This document shows, piece after piece, positions 1 through 8,026 of a DNA stretch of 34,408 nucleotides (positions are counted from its first letter, which is position 1; the number at the start of each line of letters is the position of its first letter). The position numbers were made by a program, and so were the translations under genes. The DNA comes from JAYPUG01 sp038117265 (lineage in GTDB: Bacteria > Pseudomonadota > Alphaproteobacteria > UBA6615): contig JAYOFO010000022.1 of NCBI GenBank assembly GCA_038117265.1, positions 1 through 34,408 on the forward strand, given 5' to 3'. The notes under the pieces were generated by a model. That model was given only the letters and a program-made list of their open reading frames with translations. It was not told where the DNA came from and made no database searches.

Positions 1-418
1 TGTCGTAGCCGTGGATGACGCCGGGCGGGCAGGTGATGCACTCCCAGGGCCCGAGGCGCGTGGTCAGCCGGCTCCCGTCCTCGTCCTCGACGAAGACGTC
101 GAGTAGCCCCTTGAGCACGAAGAAGGTCTCCTCGACCTCGTGGGTGTGCGGCGCATTCCCCTGACCGGGCTCGACATACATGATCGAGAGCGTGTGGGCG
201 CGGGCCGGGATGACGTCGGGGTCCTGGTGCTTGCCCGACCCGCCGGCACCGATGAAGCGATGCTGGGCGCGTTTGTAGCCTTCGATCTTGGCGTCCTCGA
301 AGGCCTCCCAGTCGGGCACGCAATCGCGGTACCGCCGGACGTAGCGGTCCATGATCTCCTCGAGCGGCGTATCGGCCAGTTCGGGCGGTCTCGGGTGACG
401 GGCGACGTTCACGGGCAT
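1..418 (-). CDS. Cupin-domain protein, 3' end outside window
   Basis: The first 139 residues are visible; the C-terminus lies beyond position 1. A complete cupin motif 1 is present: H91-x-H93-xxx-E97, then six residues and a Gly, the usual metal-binding set. Motif 2 follows as PPGVIH with H136. The N-terminal ~55 residues are a helical, charged extension. The ATG at 418 is preceded by a strong GGGGAGGA Shine-Dalgarno. The family includes small metal-dependent dioxygenases, isomerases and sugar- or acid-binding proteins, so the substrate cannot be named. It is divergent from the Mo-hydroxylase gene at 590, and the 171-bp gap probably holds both promoters. Family call is firm; function is unknown. 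Confidence 0.85.
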   Translation of the reverse strand, partial: MPVNVARHPRPPELADTPLEEIMDRYVRRYRDCVPDWEAFEDAKIEGYKRAQHRFIGAGGSGKHQDPDVIPARAHTLSIMYVEPGQGNAPHTHEVEETFFVLKGLLDVFVEDEDGSRLTTRLGPWECITCPPGVIHGYD

Positions 419-498
419 TCCTCCCCTGGATGCGCTGGCGGGCCAACGAAGCATGCCCGCCCCTGCGCGGTCAATCGTAGCGCCTGCCAACACGGCCC

Positions 499-526
499 TT
501 GCCCGTCGGGCACAGCTTGCTAGGCT
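499..526 (+). promoter_or_regulatory. Candidate promoter for the Mo-hydroxylase group
   Basis: TTGCCC at 499-504 and TAGGCT at 521-526 are separated by 16 bp and lie about 65 bp upstream of the ATG at 590. This is a reasonable housekeeping-type match in a GC-rich genome but is based on sequence inspection only. The rest of the 419-589 gap holds nothing else I recognise. Confidence 0.3.
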
Positions 527-589
527 GTCCGTTCAACCAAGCCATGCCGGCCCGGCCCGGCGGCACAACCCTTTTCGGGAAGACAATCG

Positions 590-2917
590 ATGGAAAAGTT
601 CGGTATCGGACAAGGCGTCCTACGCGAGGAGGATCCGCGCCTGCTCAAGGGTCGCGGGCGCTACGTCAACGATGTGAGCCTTCCGGGTCAGGCCTATGCC
701 TATGTGCTGCGCTCGCCCCACGCGCATGCCGACATCCGGTCGATCGACACCGCGGCGGCGAAGGCCGCACCGGGCGTGCTGGCGGTGTTCACCGGCGCGG
801 ACGTGGCCGCCGACAATCTGGGCGTGCCCGGCATGCCGGCCAAATGGAAGCGGCCCGACGGCGACGACATGAAGTACCGCCCGCAGCCGCCGCTCGCGCT
901 GGGCCGGGTGCGCTATGTCGGCGACCCGGTCGCGCTCGTCGTGGCGGAGTCCCTGAACGACGCCAAGGACGCCGCCGAGCTGATCGACATCGATTACGCG
1001 GCGCTTCCCTCCGTCACCGACACCGCGCAGGCGGCCGAGGACGGGGCGCCCGTTATCTGGGACGATTCCCCCGACAATATTTCCGGCATGTTCCAGAAGG
1101 GCGATGCCGCCGCCGTCGAGGCCGCGTTCGCGGGCGCCGCGCGGATCGTCAAGCGGCGCTTCGTGATCAGCCGGGTCTTCGCCCAGTACATGGAGCCGCG
1201 CAGCGCCATCGGCGCGTACGACGAGCACGAGGACCGCTACACGCTGTTCGCCGACGTGCAGTATCCCCACCGCGTGCGCCAACTGCTCGCCGAGAAGATC
1301 TTCCGCATCCCCGAACAGAGCCTGCGTGTCGTCGCGCGCGACGTCGGCGGCGGATTCGGCACCAAGGGCTGGCAGTATCCCGAACACCGGCTGAGCCTGT
1401 GGGCCGCACGCAAGGTCGGCCGGCCGGTGAAGTGGAACTGCGAGCGCAGCGAGGCCGTTATGGCCGACGAGCATGGCCGCGACAACGTGACGGAGGCGGA
1501 GCTCGCCTTCGACGCCGACAACCGGATCGTCGGCCTGCGGGTGAAAACGATCGCAAACATCGGCGCCTACCTGTCGGCCATCCGCAACCTGCTGTCCGTC
1601 TTCTCCAACGTCGGCACCCTGATCGGGGTGTACGACGTCCCGGCCGCGCACGTGACCGTGCTGACGGTCCATTCGAACACCAACCAGACCGCCCCCTATC
1701 GCGGTGCCGGCCGCCCCGAGGCGACCTATGTGATCGAGCGGATGTTAGACGAGGCCGCGCGCGAACTGGGCGTCGACCCGGCCGAACTGCGCACACGGAA
1801 CATGATCGCCTCGGACGCGATGCCGGTAACCACGGCGCTCGGCCTGTCCTACGATTGCGGCGCCTTCCGCGAGAACCAGGCCCGCGCCCTGGAAATGTCG
1901 GACTATGCCGGGTTCGCGGCGCGGCGCGACGAGGCCAAAGGGCGCGGCAAGCTGCGCGGCATCGGGATTTCCAACCCCATCGAGCGCGCCGGCTCGCCCT
2001 CGCCCGACTTCGCCGAGGTGCGCTTCAACACCGACGGCTCCGCCACCATCCTGATGGGCACCAAGAGCCAGGGCCAGGGCCACGAGACGATGTACAAGCA
2101 GATCGTCGGCGAACGCCTCGGTCTCGCACCGGGCGAAGTGCGCGTGGTCGATGGCGACACCGACCGGGTCGCCTTCGGCATCGGCACCATGGGCTCGCGC
2201 TCCACGGTGATCGGCGGCTCGGCGCTCTACTACGCATCCGGCAAGATCATCGACAAGGCATCGAAGATCGCGGCCCACCTGCTCGAGGCGAGCGAGGCCG
2301 ACCTGGTGTTCGAGAACGGCATCTTCACCGTCACCGGCACCGACCGCGAGATCCCGCTGCGCGAGGTGGCCAAGGCCTCGTTCCTGCCGGCCAAGCTGCC
2401 GAAGGGGGTCGAGCCGGGCCTCTACGAGACTGCCACCTTCTCGCCTGAGGACGACACCTACCCCAATGGCAGCCATGTCGCGGAGGTCGAGGTCGACCCC
2501 GACACGGGCGTGGTGCAGCTGGTGGGCTACTGGGTGGTCGACGATGTGGGCATGATGGTAAACCCGACCATCGTCAAGGGCCAGATCCATGGCGGCATCG
2601 CCCAGGGGCTGGGCCAGGTTCTGATGGAGCAGGTCGCCTACGACCCGGAATCGGGGCAGCTGCTCAGCGCGTCGTTCATGGACTATGCGATGCCGCGCGC
2701 CGACAATTTCTGCGACATCCAGATCGAGGGCAACGGCGTTCCGACCAAGCGCAACCCGCTTGGCGTAAAGGGCGCCGGCGAGGCCGGCACGGTGGGCGCG
2801 CTGCCGGCCGTGACCAACGCGATCATGAACGCGCTCGTGGAAGTCGGCGTCGACCATCTCGACCTGCCGGCCAGCCCCGACCGGGTGTGGCGGGCGATCC
2901 ACGACGCCCGGGGCTGA
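590..2917 (+). CDS. Xanthine dehydrogenase/aldehyde oxidase-family Mo-hydroxylase, large (molybdopterin) subunit
   Basis: This 775-residue protein has the full length of a stand-alone CoxL/XdhB-type subunit. The aldehyde-oxidase a/b hammerhead domain spans about residues 20-130 and the molybdopterin-binding regions follow to the C-terminus. The loop PYRGAGR at about 369-375 replaces the AYxCSFR loop of true CO dehydrogenases, so CO oxidation is unlikely. The conserved catalytic-type Glu is in KGAGEAG (E731). Family members hydroxylate aldehydes, purines or N-heteroaromatics using water, with electrons passing through [2Fe-2S] and FAD subunits. Neither of those subunits is adjacent. The start at 590 has a weak GGGA Shine-Dalgarno. 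It is followed after 11 bp by the GFA-like gene, suggesting co-transcription. The substrate is unknown. Confidence 0.9.
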   Translation: MEKFGIGQGVLREEDPRLLKGRGRYVNDVSLPGQAYAYVLRSPHAHADIRSIDTAAAKAAPGVLAVFTGADVAADNLGVPGMPAKWKRPDGDDMKYRPQPPLALGRVRYVGDPVALVVAESLNDAKDAAELIDIDYAALPSVTDTAQAAEDGAPVIWDDSPDNISGMFQKGDAAAVEAAFAGAARIVKRRFVISRVFAQYMEPRSAIGAYDEHEDRYTLFADVQYPHRVRQLLAEKIFRIPEQSLRVVARDVGGGFGTKGWQYPEHRLSLWAARKVGRPVKWNCERSEAVMADEHGRDNVTEAELAFDADNRIVGLRVKTIANIGAYLSAIRNLLSVFSNVGTLIGVYDVPAAHVTVLTVHSNTNQTAPYRGAGRPEATYVIERMLDEAARELGVDPAELRTRNMIASDAMPVTTALGLSYDCGAFRENQARALEMSDYAGFAARRDEAKGRGKLRGIGISNPIERAGSPSPDFAEVRFNTDGSATILMGTKSQGQGHETMYKQIVGERLGLAPGEVRVVDGDTDRVAFGIGTMGSRSTVIGGSALYYASGKIIDKASKIAAHLLEASEADLVFENGIFTVTGTDREIPLREVAKASFLPAKLPKGVEPGLYETATFSPEDDTYPNGSHVAEVEVDPDTGVVQLVGYWVVDDVGMMVNPTIVKGQIHGGIAQGLGQVLMEQVAYDPESGQLLSASFMDYAMPRADNFCDIQIEGNGVPTKRNPLGVKGAGEAGTVGALPAVTNAIMNALVEVGVDHLDLPASPDRVWRAIHDARG

Positions 2918-2928
2918 GGGAGCTGAAC

Positions 2929-3372
2929 ATGGCAACCTATCGGGGCGGCTGCCACTGCGGCGATCTCACGGTCGCCTACGAGACCGAGCTCTATCCGGCC
3001 GGGCAGGTGCCGCGCGCGTGCACCTGCGGGTTCTGCCGGAAGCACGCGACCGAGGCATTGTCCGACCCCGCCGGGCGCCTCACCTTCTCGGCCGCGGACC
3101 CCGACCGGCTCAACCGCTACACGTTCGGGCTGGGCATCACCGAGTTCCTGATCTGTCGGACCTGCGGCGTCTATGTCGGGGCGATCATGCCCGACGGCGA
3201 CACCGCCTACGCAAACGTCATGCGTGGCGTGCTCGACGCGCGCGACCTGTTCACCAGCGCGCCCGTCCCGGTGGGGCGATCCGACGAGAACGAGGACGAG
3301 AAGCGCGCGCGCCGGCGTGCCATGTGGACGCCGGCAACTCTCGAGATCGGCGACCATGGCCGGCCGGAATAG
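2929..3372 (+). CDS. GFA/CENP-V-family zinc-binding protein
   Basis: This 147-residue protein has the seven-cysteine zinc pattern of the glutathione-dependent formaldehyde-activating (GFA) family: C8-x-C10, C31-x-C33-xx-C36 and C76-xx-C79. Family members bind zinc; some add glutathione to formaldehyde, but most are functionally undefined. The ATG at 2929 was chosen over an in-frame ATG at 2887 because it directly follows a GAGGGAG Shine-Dalgarno and begins at the conserved YRGGCHCG segment. It starts 11 bp after the Mo-hydroxylase stop and its 3' end overlaps the next gene by 17 bp, so the three genes look like one transcript. A role in handling an aldehyde released by its neighbours is only an inference. 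Confidence 0.85.
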   Translation: MATYRGGCHCGDLTVAYETELYPAGQVPRACTCGFCRKHATEALSDPAGRLTFSAADPDRLNRYTFGLGITEFLICRTCGVYVGAIMPDGDTAYANVMRGVLDARDLFTSAPVPVGRSDENEDEKRARRRAMWTPATLEIGDHGRPE

Positions 3373-4599
3373 CCTGACGATCCGCAACGCCCGACTTGTC
3401 GGCGCCGGCGCGCCCAGCGACCTGTTCATCGTCGACGGACGCTACGTCGAACCGCAAAACGCCGATCCCGGTACCGACGAGATCGATGCCGGCGGGCAGA
3501 TCTGCATACCTGGCTTCATCGAGCCGCACATCCATCTCGACAAGGTTCTGCTCGCCGAGACGATCCCCGTCAACGAGAGCGGTTCGCTCGACGAGGCCAT
3601 CGCCATTCTCGATGCGCGCAAGCGAAGCTACGACCCGAGCGAGATTGCCGACCGCGCGTGCGAAATCATCCGCGCCGCGATCTCCAACGGTATCACACGG
3701 ATGCGCACCCATGAGGACATCGACAGCGTGTGCGGCCTGACGGCGTTCGAGGCCGTACGGGCCGCCCGTGCCCGTTGCGCGAGGCCATCGACCTGCAGAT
3801 CGTGGCGTTTCCCCAGAAGGACATCGTCGGCGATCCCGGGACCGAGAGCCTGTTGCGCGAGGCGATGGCCCAGGGCGCCGATGCGATCGGCGGCATGCCC
3901 TTCAACGAACCGGACCCGGAGGCCAGCCGCGCGCATATCGCCATCGCATTTGCGATCGCCAAAGAGTTCGGCACGGACGTGGACATGCACGTGGACGAGA
4001 CCGACGACCCCGACGCCCGAACGCTGGAGATGCTCGCCCGCGCGACGATCGATCACGGCATGCAAGGCCGCGTGACTGCCGGCCACACCTGCGCGCTGGC
4101 CGCCTACGACGACGACTATGCCGAGCGTGTGATGGACCTGGTCGCCGAAGCCGGTCTGTACATGATCACCAAACCGGCCACCAACCTGATGCTGCAAGGG
4201 CGTGACGACGCACATCCCAAGCGCAGGGGAATCACCCGGGTCAAGGAGTTGCTTGCGCGCGGGGTCAACGTGTCCTTCGGGCAGGACAACCTCCAGGATA
4301 TGTTCTACCCGTTCGGCCGCGACGACCCGCTCGAGTTCGCCTGGCTGCTGGCCCACGCCGCGCATCTCAGCCAGCCCGACGAGATCGATGCCGCGTTCGC
4401 CATGCAGACCATCAACGGTGCGCGAATTCTGGGGGCGGACGATTACGGGACGGTGTCCGGCTGTACGGGCGACCTCGTGATCCTCGATGCGACAAGTCCC
4501 CGCAGCGCGATCACCAACCGGGCCGACCGGCTGTATGTGATCCGCCGCGGCCGGGTGATCGCCACCAACCGGACCGAACGGACGCTCGACTTGTCCTGA
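3356..4599 (+). pseudogene. CodA-like cytosine deaminase/amidohydrolase, frameshifted
   Basis: Two reading frames together make one amidohydrolase of about 414 residues. The first frame, from the ATG at 3356, carries the signature PHIHLDK and runs to EAVRAARAR at about 3775. The homology then continues one frame over, from LREAIDLQIVAFPQ to the stop at 4599. The span is 1244 bp, one short of a multiple of three, which fits a single missing base near 3760-3778. Metal ligands of the CodA family are all visible across the join: HIH, MHVDETDD, GHTCAL and FGQDN. The closest described enzymes are cytosine deaminase and N-isopropylammelide amidohydrolase types; the substrate is not determined. The break may be a real mutation or an assembly error, because both halves are otherwise well conserved. 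The 5' end overlaps the GFA-like gene by 17 bp. Confidence 0.8.
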
Positions 4600-4603
4600 A
4601 GGT

Positions 4604-5440
4604 TCAGGCGCGTTGCGCCGCGGCCAGGGTCCGGCGCGCGGCGATCACGACCGGCTCGTCGATCATCTCGCCATCGACGGAGACAACCCCGCCGCCTGCC
4701 GCCTCGGCAGCCGCAACGATCTTCTCGGCCCGTTCGACCGCGCGCGCACTCGGCACGAACACCGCGTTGATCGTCGCGACCTGGCTCGGGTGAATCGCCA
4801 GCTTGCCGTCGAATCCCATGCCCCGGGCGAGCTCGGTTTCCGCACGCAACCCGTCATCGTCGCGAAAGTCCAGCCAAACGGTGTCGATCGCCGCGATTCG
4901 GGCACCGCCGGCCGCTGCGGCAATCCGGCCACGCGCATAGGTGAGCGCGGCGGCCCCCATGTCGCTGCCGATTTCCGCGGAATAGTCGGCAGAGCCGAAA
5001 CCGATCGCTTCGACCCGCGTCGTTGCGCGTGCCATGTCCGGCGCGCATTCGAGGCCGCGCGTGCTCTCGACCACCGGCACCAGTCCGGTCGCACGCCCCG
5101 CTGCCGCCATCAGCCCGTCGAGCCAGCGAAGCTCATGCGCGCTCTCGACTTTGGGCACGAGCACGACATCAGGCGTGGCGGTGCTGTCGATGAGCGCGAG
5201 CACGTCGCGCAGCCCGTTGATCGTGCGCGGATTGTTGATCCGCAGGGCCCAGCGCACGCCTTCGGCGCGCGCACCGGAGAGGAATTCGAGCGCCGCGGTG
5301 CGCGCGCTGCTCTTGTCGTCTGGGCCGACCGCGTCTTCCAGGTCGATGCACACGGTATCGGGGGCCGCCACGGCCGCCTTCTCGAAGCGGTCCGGGCGTG
5401 TCGCGGGTACGAACAGCAGGCTGCGCCACAGGCGGGTCAT
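4604..5440 (-). CDS. HpcH/HpaI aldolase / CitE-like CoA-ester lyase
   Basis: This 278-residue protein has the order of motifs of the CitE/malyl-CoA lyase TIM-barrel family: LFVPATRPDRFEKA near the N-terminus, the metal-site segment CIDLEDAV, RINNPRT, VPKVES, VVESTRGLE and GSADYSAEIG. Such proteins cleave or form C-C bonds in citryl-, malyl- or citramalyl-CoA. No citrate lyase alpha or gamma subunit is nearby, so a stand-alone CoA-ester lyase is more likely than a citrate lyase subunit. The ATG at 5440 follows a GAGGA Shine-Dalgarno and begins at the conserved RSLLFVP region; further in-frame upstream codons were not used. It converges on the amidohydrolase with only 4 bp between stops and is divergent from the MFS gene. 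Confidence 0.85.
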   Translation of the reverse strand: MTRLWRSLLFVPATRPDRFEKAAVAAPDTVCIDLEDAVGPDDKSSARTAALEFLSGARAEGVRWALRINNPRTINGLRDVLALIDSTATPDVVLVPKVESAHELRWLDGLMAAAGRATGLVPVVESTRGLECAPDMARATTRVEAIGFGSADYSAEIGSDMGAAALTYARGRIAAAAGGARIAAIDTVWLDFRDDDGLRAETELARGMGFDGKLAIHPSQVATINAVFVPSARAVERAEKIVAAAEAAGGGVVSVDGEMIDEPVVIAARRTLAAAQRA

Positions 5441-5506
5441 CGTCGGTTCCTCGGATAAGTGTCGGCCAACGGATCGGCAAACGGCTTGTGCCGAAACTGT
5501 CGCAGT

Positions 5507-5535
5507 GTGACAAGCTTCGCCGCAAAGGTTCAACA
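5507..5535 (+). promoter_or_regulatory. Weak candidate promoter for the MFS gene
   Basis: GTGACA at 5507-5512 (five of six matches to the -35 consensus) is followed after 17 bp by TCAACA at 5530-5535, a poor -10. It sits in the 118-bp divergent gap between the CitE-like and MFS genes. The support is sequence inspection only. Confidence 0.2.
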
Positions 5536-5558
5536 CTGTCGGCGCCCAGCCCATACGC

Positions 5559-6761
5559 ATGACCGAGGACATACAAGCATCGTACCGCCTGTGGCTGGTC
5601 CTCTTCGCCGTCACGATGGTCCAGATTCTCGCGACCTTTGCGAGCCTGACCATCCCGGCGATCGCGCCCGCCGTGTCCAGCGACATCGGCGTGCCCGTCG
5701 AGTTCGTCGGTTTCCAGGTCGCGATCATCTATACCGGCGCCTCGGCGATCTCGGCGATTTCGGACTTCCTGTTGCGCCGCTGGGGACCGGCACGGGTCAG
5801 CCAGATCAGCCTCGTCCTGTGTGGCGGCGGGGTCGCGCTCGCCGCGCTGCCCTTGCTCGCCGCCATCGCGCTGGGCTCGCTGCTTCTCGGGTTCGGCTAT
5901 GGCATGACCAATCCGGCCGCGACCCAGGCGCTGATCCGGCTGACGCCACGCGGCAAGCGCAATCTCGTCTTCTCGATCAAGCAGACCGGCGTGCCCTTCG
6001 GCGGCATGGCGGCCGGCCTGGTCGCGCCCGAGGCGACGGAGGCCTTCGGCTGGCAGTCGGCGCCCCTGATCGTCGCGTTCTGTTGCGCGGTCCTGGTTCT
6101 CGCGTTGCAGCCCTGGCGGCGGAGCTGGGATCGCGACCGCAACCCCGCCGCACGGCTCGACGCCGGCGCATTCACCGCGCTGACGATGATCTTCCGCTCG
6201 CCGTCGCTGCGATGGTTCGCCATGGGGGGCTTCACCTACGCCTTTTCGCAGTTGGCCCTGTCCACCTTCGCCGTCACGATTCTGGTCGTCGAGGCACAGT
6301 TCACCCTGGTCGCGGCGGGTGCGGTGCTCGCTGCGATTCAGGCCGCCGGCATCATCGGCCGAATCGTCTGGGGATGGGTCGCTGACCGTTGGGGCATCGG
6401 CGACGGCATGCTGATCGCGATGGGGGTGGTGAGCGTCGCGTGCGCGGTCGCGATGATGTGGATCGGGCCCGACTGGCCGGTCTGGGCGATCTACTTCTTC
6501 TTCGTCGCCTTCGCGACCAGCGCGCTCGGCTGGACCGGTCTGTTCATCACCGCGACCGTCAACCGGACCGACCCGGCGAACTCGGGCGCCGTGGCGGGCG
6601 GCATCGGAACGCCCGTCTATGCCGGCGTCATCTTCGGAACCGCGGTGCTCTCGGCACTCGCGGATGTCATGGGGAGCGTGTCGAACACCTTCGCGGTGGT
6701 CGCCATCGTCGTCGGGGTCGGGTTGATCGCCTTCGTGCGCGGGCAACGGGTGCCCGCATAA
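5559..6761 (+). CDS. MFS transporter
   Basis: This 400-residue membrane protein has about 12 hydrophobic segments, the first at residues ~11-35 and the last ending near residue 395. The segment GYGMTNPAATQALIRLTPR followed by KQTGVPFGG is typical of a branch of bacterial MFS carriers near the CynX/NimT and sugar-phosphate-type groups. Residues ~190-205 form a charged cytoplasmic loop between the two halves. The substrate cannot be told; gene context suggests an organic acid or a degradation intermediate. It is divergent from the CitE-like lyase. There is no strong Shine-Dalgarno before the ATG at 5559, so the start is probable rather than certain. Confidence 0.85.
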   Translation: MTEDIQASYRLWLVLFAVTMVQILATFASLTIPAIAPAVSSDIGVPVEFVGFQVAIIYTGASAISAISDFLLRRWGPARVSQISLVLCGGGVALAALPLLAAIALGSLLLGFGYGMTNPAATQALIRLTPRGKRNLVFSIKQTGVPFGGMAAGLVAPEATEAFGWQSAPLIVAFCCAVLVLALQPWRRSWDRDRNPAARLDAGAFTALTMIFRSPSLRWFAMGGFTYAFSQLALSTFAVTILVVEAQFTLVAAGAVLAAIQAAGIIGRIVWGWVADRWGIGDGMLIAMGVVSVACAVAMMWIGPDWPVWAIYFFFVAFATSALGWTGLFITATVNRTDPANSGAVAGGIGTPVYAGVIFGTAVLSALADVMGSVSNTFAVVAIVVGVGLIAFVRGQRVPA

Positions 6762-6773
6762 TCGGTCGCCCGG

Positions 6774-7037
6774 TCAGGCCTTGCCGATACGCGGGACCTT
6801 CGGATCGTGGTTCCCGAACGACTTGTCGAGCACCTGGGTGCTGTTCTCGGCGAGCGCGATGCTATGCGCGAGATGGTCGAGAATCTTGATGTTGTTGTTC
6901 AGCACGGTGACGGCCTCGGGACGGGAATCGTCCATGATCTTCGTCGCGCGCTGAATGATCTCGTTGCGGATCGCGCTCAGGATATCTTCCAGCTTGTAGC
7001 CGTCCGGATTGTCGTCCGTGACCAGGAATCTCGACAT
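6774..7037 (-). CDS. Small hypothetical protein, 87 residues
   Basis: I do not recognise this protein. It is hydrophilic and mostly helical in character, with a long central helix-forming stretch (about residues 15-65, through DILSAIRNEIIQRATK and NNNIKILDHLAHSIAL) and a short charged C-terminal tail. It has no cysteines, signal peptide or membrane segment. A GAGGGCGG Shine-Dalgarno precedes the ATG at 7037, and its codon use matches the neighbours, both supporting a real gene. It converges on the MFS gene with 12 bp between stops and stands alone, 73 bp from the MBL gene's stop. It could be a small regulatory or scaffold protein; nothing in the sequence decides this. Confidence 0.7.
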   Translation of the reverse strand: MSRFLVTDDNPDGYKLEDILSAIRNEIIQRATKIMDDSRPEAVTVLNNNIKILDHLAHSIALAENSTQVLDKSFGNHDPKVPRIGKA

Positions 7038-7110
7038 GACCGCCCTCGGGGTTGATGGTCGACCCTGCCGTTCTAACGCCTGGAGATAAACGAAACCTTA
7101 CCGGCGGCGG

Positions 7111-8013
7111 TCAGCCGCCCCGCGCATCGTCGAGGGAGATGCCCTTGTCGCCCTCGCCGCGAAACTCGTTGTAGAGCTTGAGCACCGCCTGCTCGACCCG
7201 GTCGGGCTTCATCCAGCCGGCATAGTCTCCCAGCGGTATCTCCCGCGCCGCGGCCTGCGGGTCCATGCCCTTGCGGTACCGCTTGCGCGCCTCGCGCTGC
7301 ACCAGCGAGAGGTAGCCATCGACCTCCTCCAGGATGCGCCGGTCGCCGACGGGCCCGTGCCCCGGCACGATCTTGCGGATCGGGAACGTCTTCAGGATTT
7401 TGCGCGCCGTGCGAAGCCAGTTGCCGATATGGGCATCAAACGTCGCGGGGGTGACGAAGTTGAAGCAGAAATCGCCCGAATAGAGGATCTGCTCCTTGGG
7501 CAGGTAGACCAGCGTGTCGCCCTTCGAATGGCTGTGGCCGAGATTGTGGAGTTCGACCCGGTGCGCGCCTAGGTGGAGCGTCATCGAACCCTCATAGGTC
7601 ACGTCCGGGTAGATCTGCTTGAGGCCCTTGAGGTGCTCCCGGTACTCGGGATTGACCCGCCGGTAATGGGCGAGGTCGAGACCCGTCTCGATCATTCGCT
7701 CGCGCATGAAGCGGTGCGCGATGACCGGGATGTCGCGGTCGAACCAGTTGAGCCCCAGCGTGTGGTCGGAATGATGGTGGGTACAGACGATCAGGCCGAC
7801 GGGCTTCTTCGTCGCCTTGCGGATCGCGCGCTGGAACGCCTCGGTCATCGGCCGCACGTAAAGCGTGTCGATGACGAGACAGGACTCCGGGCCGACGATC
7901 AGCCCGGCGTTGGAAACGTTGAGGCCGCCCGTCTGGATGTAGGCGTAGCAATCCTTCGCGACCTCGGTCAGGCCGGTGTCCCAGGTCCGCCGGACCCTGC
8001 GCATCCGTTTCAT
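7111..8013 (-). CDS. MBL-fold metallo-hydrolase
   Basis: This 300-residue metallo-beta-lactamase-fold hydrolase has the zinc motif H79-x-H81-x-D83-H84. Further ligand-bearing segments follow: GHSHSKGD, YSGDF and PGHGP. The fold family includes lactonases, arylsulfatases, glyoxalase II types and beta-lactamases. The start at 8013 was chosen because it follows the preceding gene's stop by 13 bp with a GGCGGAG Shine-Dalgarno; longer in-frame starts would lie inside the monooxygenase gene. It is the third gene of a minus-strand operon behind the Baeyer-Villiger-type monooxygenase. A role hydrolysing the ester or lactone that such an enzyme makes is plausible but inferred. Confidence 0.85.
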   Translation of the reverse strand: MKRMRRVRRTWDTGLTEVAKDCYAYIQTGGLNVSNAGLIVGPESCLVIDTLYVRPMTEAFQRAIRKATKKPVGLIVCTHHHSDHTLGLNWFDRDIPVIAHRFMRERMIETGLDLAHYRRVNPEYREHLKGLKQIYPDVTYEGSMTLHLGAHRVELHNLGHSHSKGDTLVYLPKEQILYSGDFCFNFVTPATFDAHIGNWLRTARKILKTFPIRKIVPGHGPVGDRRILEEVDGYLSLVQREARKRYRKGMDPQAAAREIPLGDYAGWMKPDRVEQAVLKLYNEFRGEGDKGISLDDARGG

Positions 8014-8026
8014 TGCCCGCTCCGCC

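Noticed and set aside
499..2448. 649-codon frame overlapping the Mo-hydroxylase gene
   Set aside because: Arg-rich, motif-free translation in another frame of a clear family member.
590..2917. CO dehydrogenase large subunit (CoxL)
   Set aside because: The AYxCSFR active-site loop with its Cys is replaced by PYRGAGR, so it is another Mo-hydroxylase.
3755..3785. Programmed ribosomal frameshift in the CodA-like gene
   Set aside because: There is no slippery heptamer or following structure that I can see; a single-base loss or sequencing error is simpler.
4604..5440. Citrate lyase beta subunit (citE)
   Set aside because: No citD, citF or accessory genes are near; a stand-alone CitE-like CoA-ester lyase fits better.
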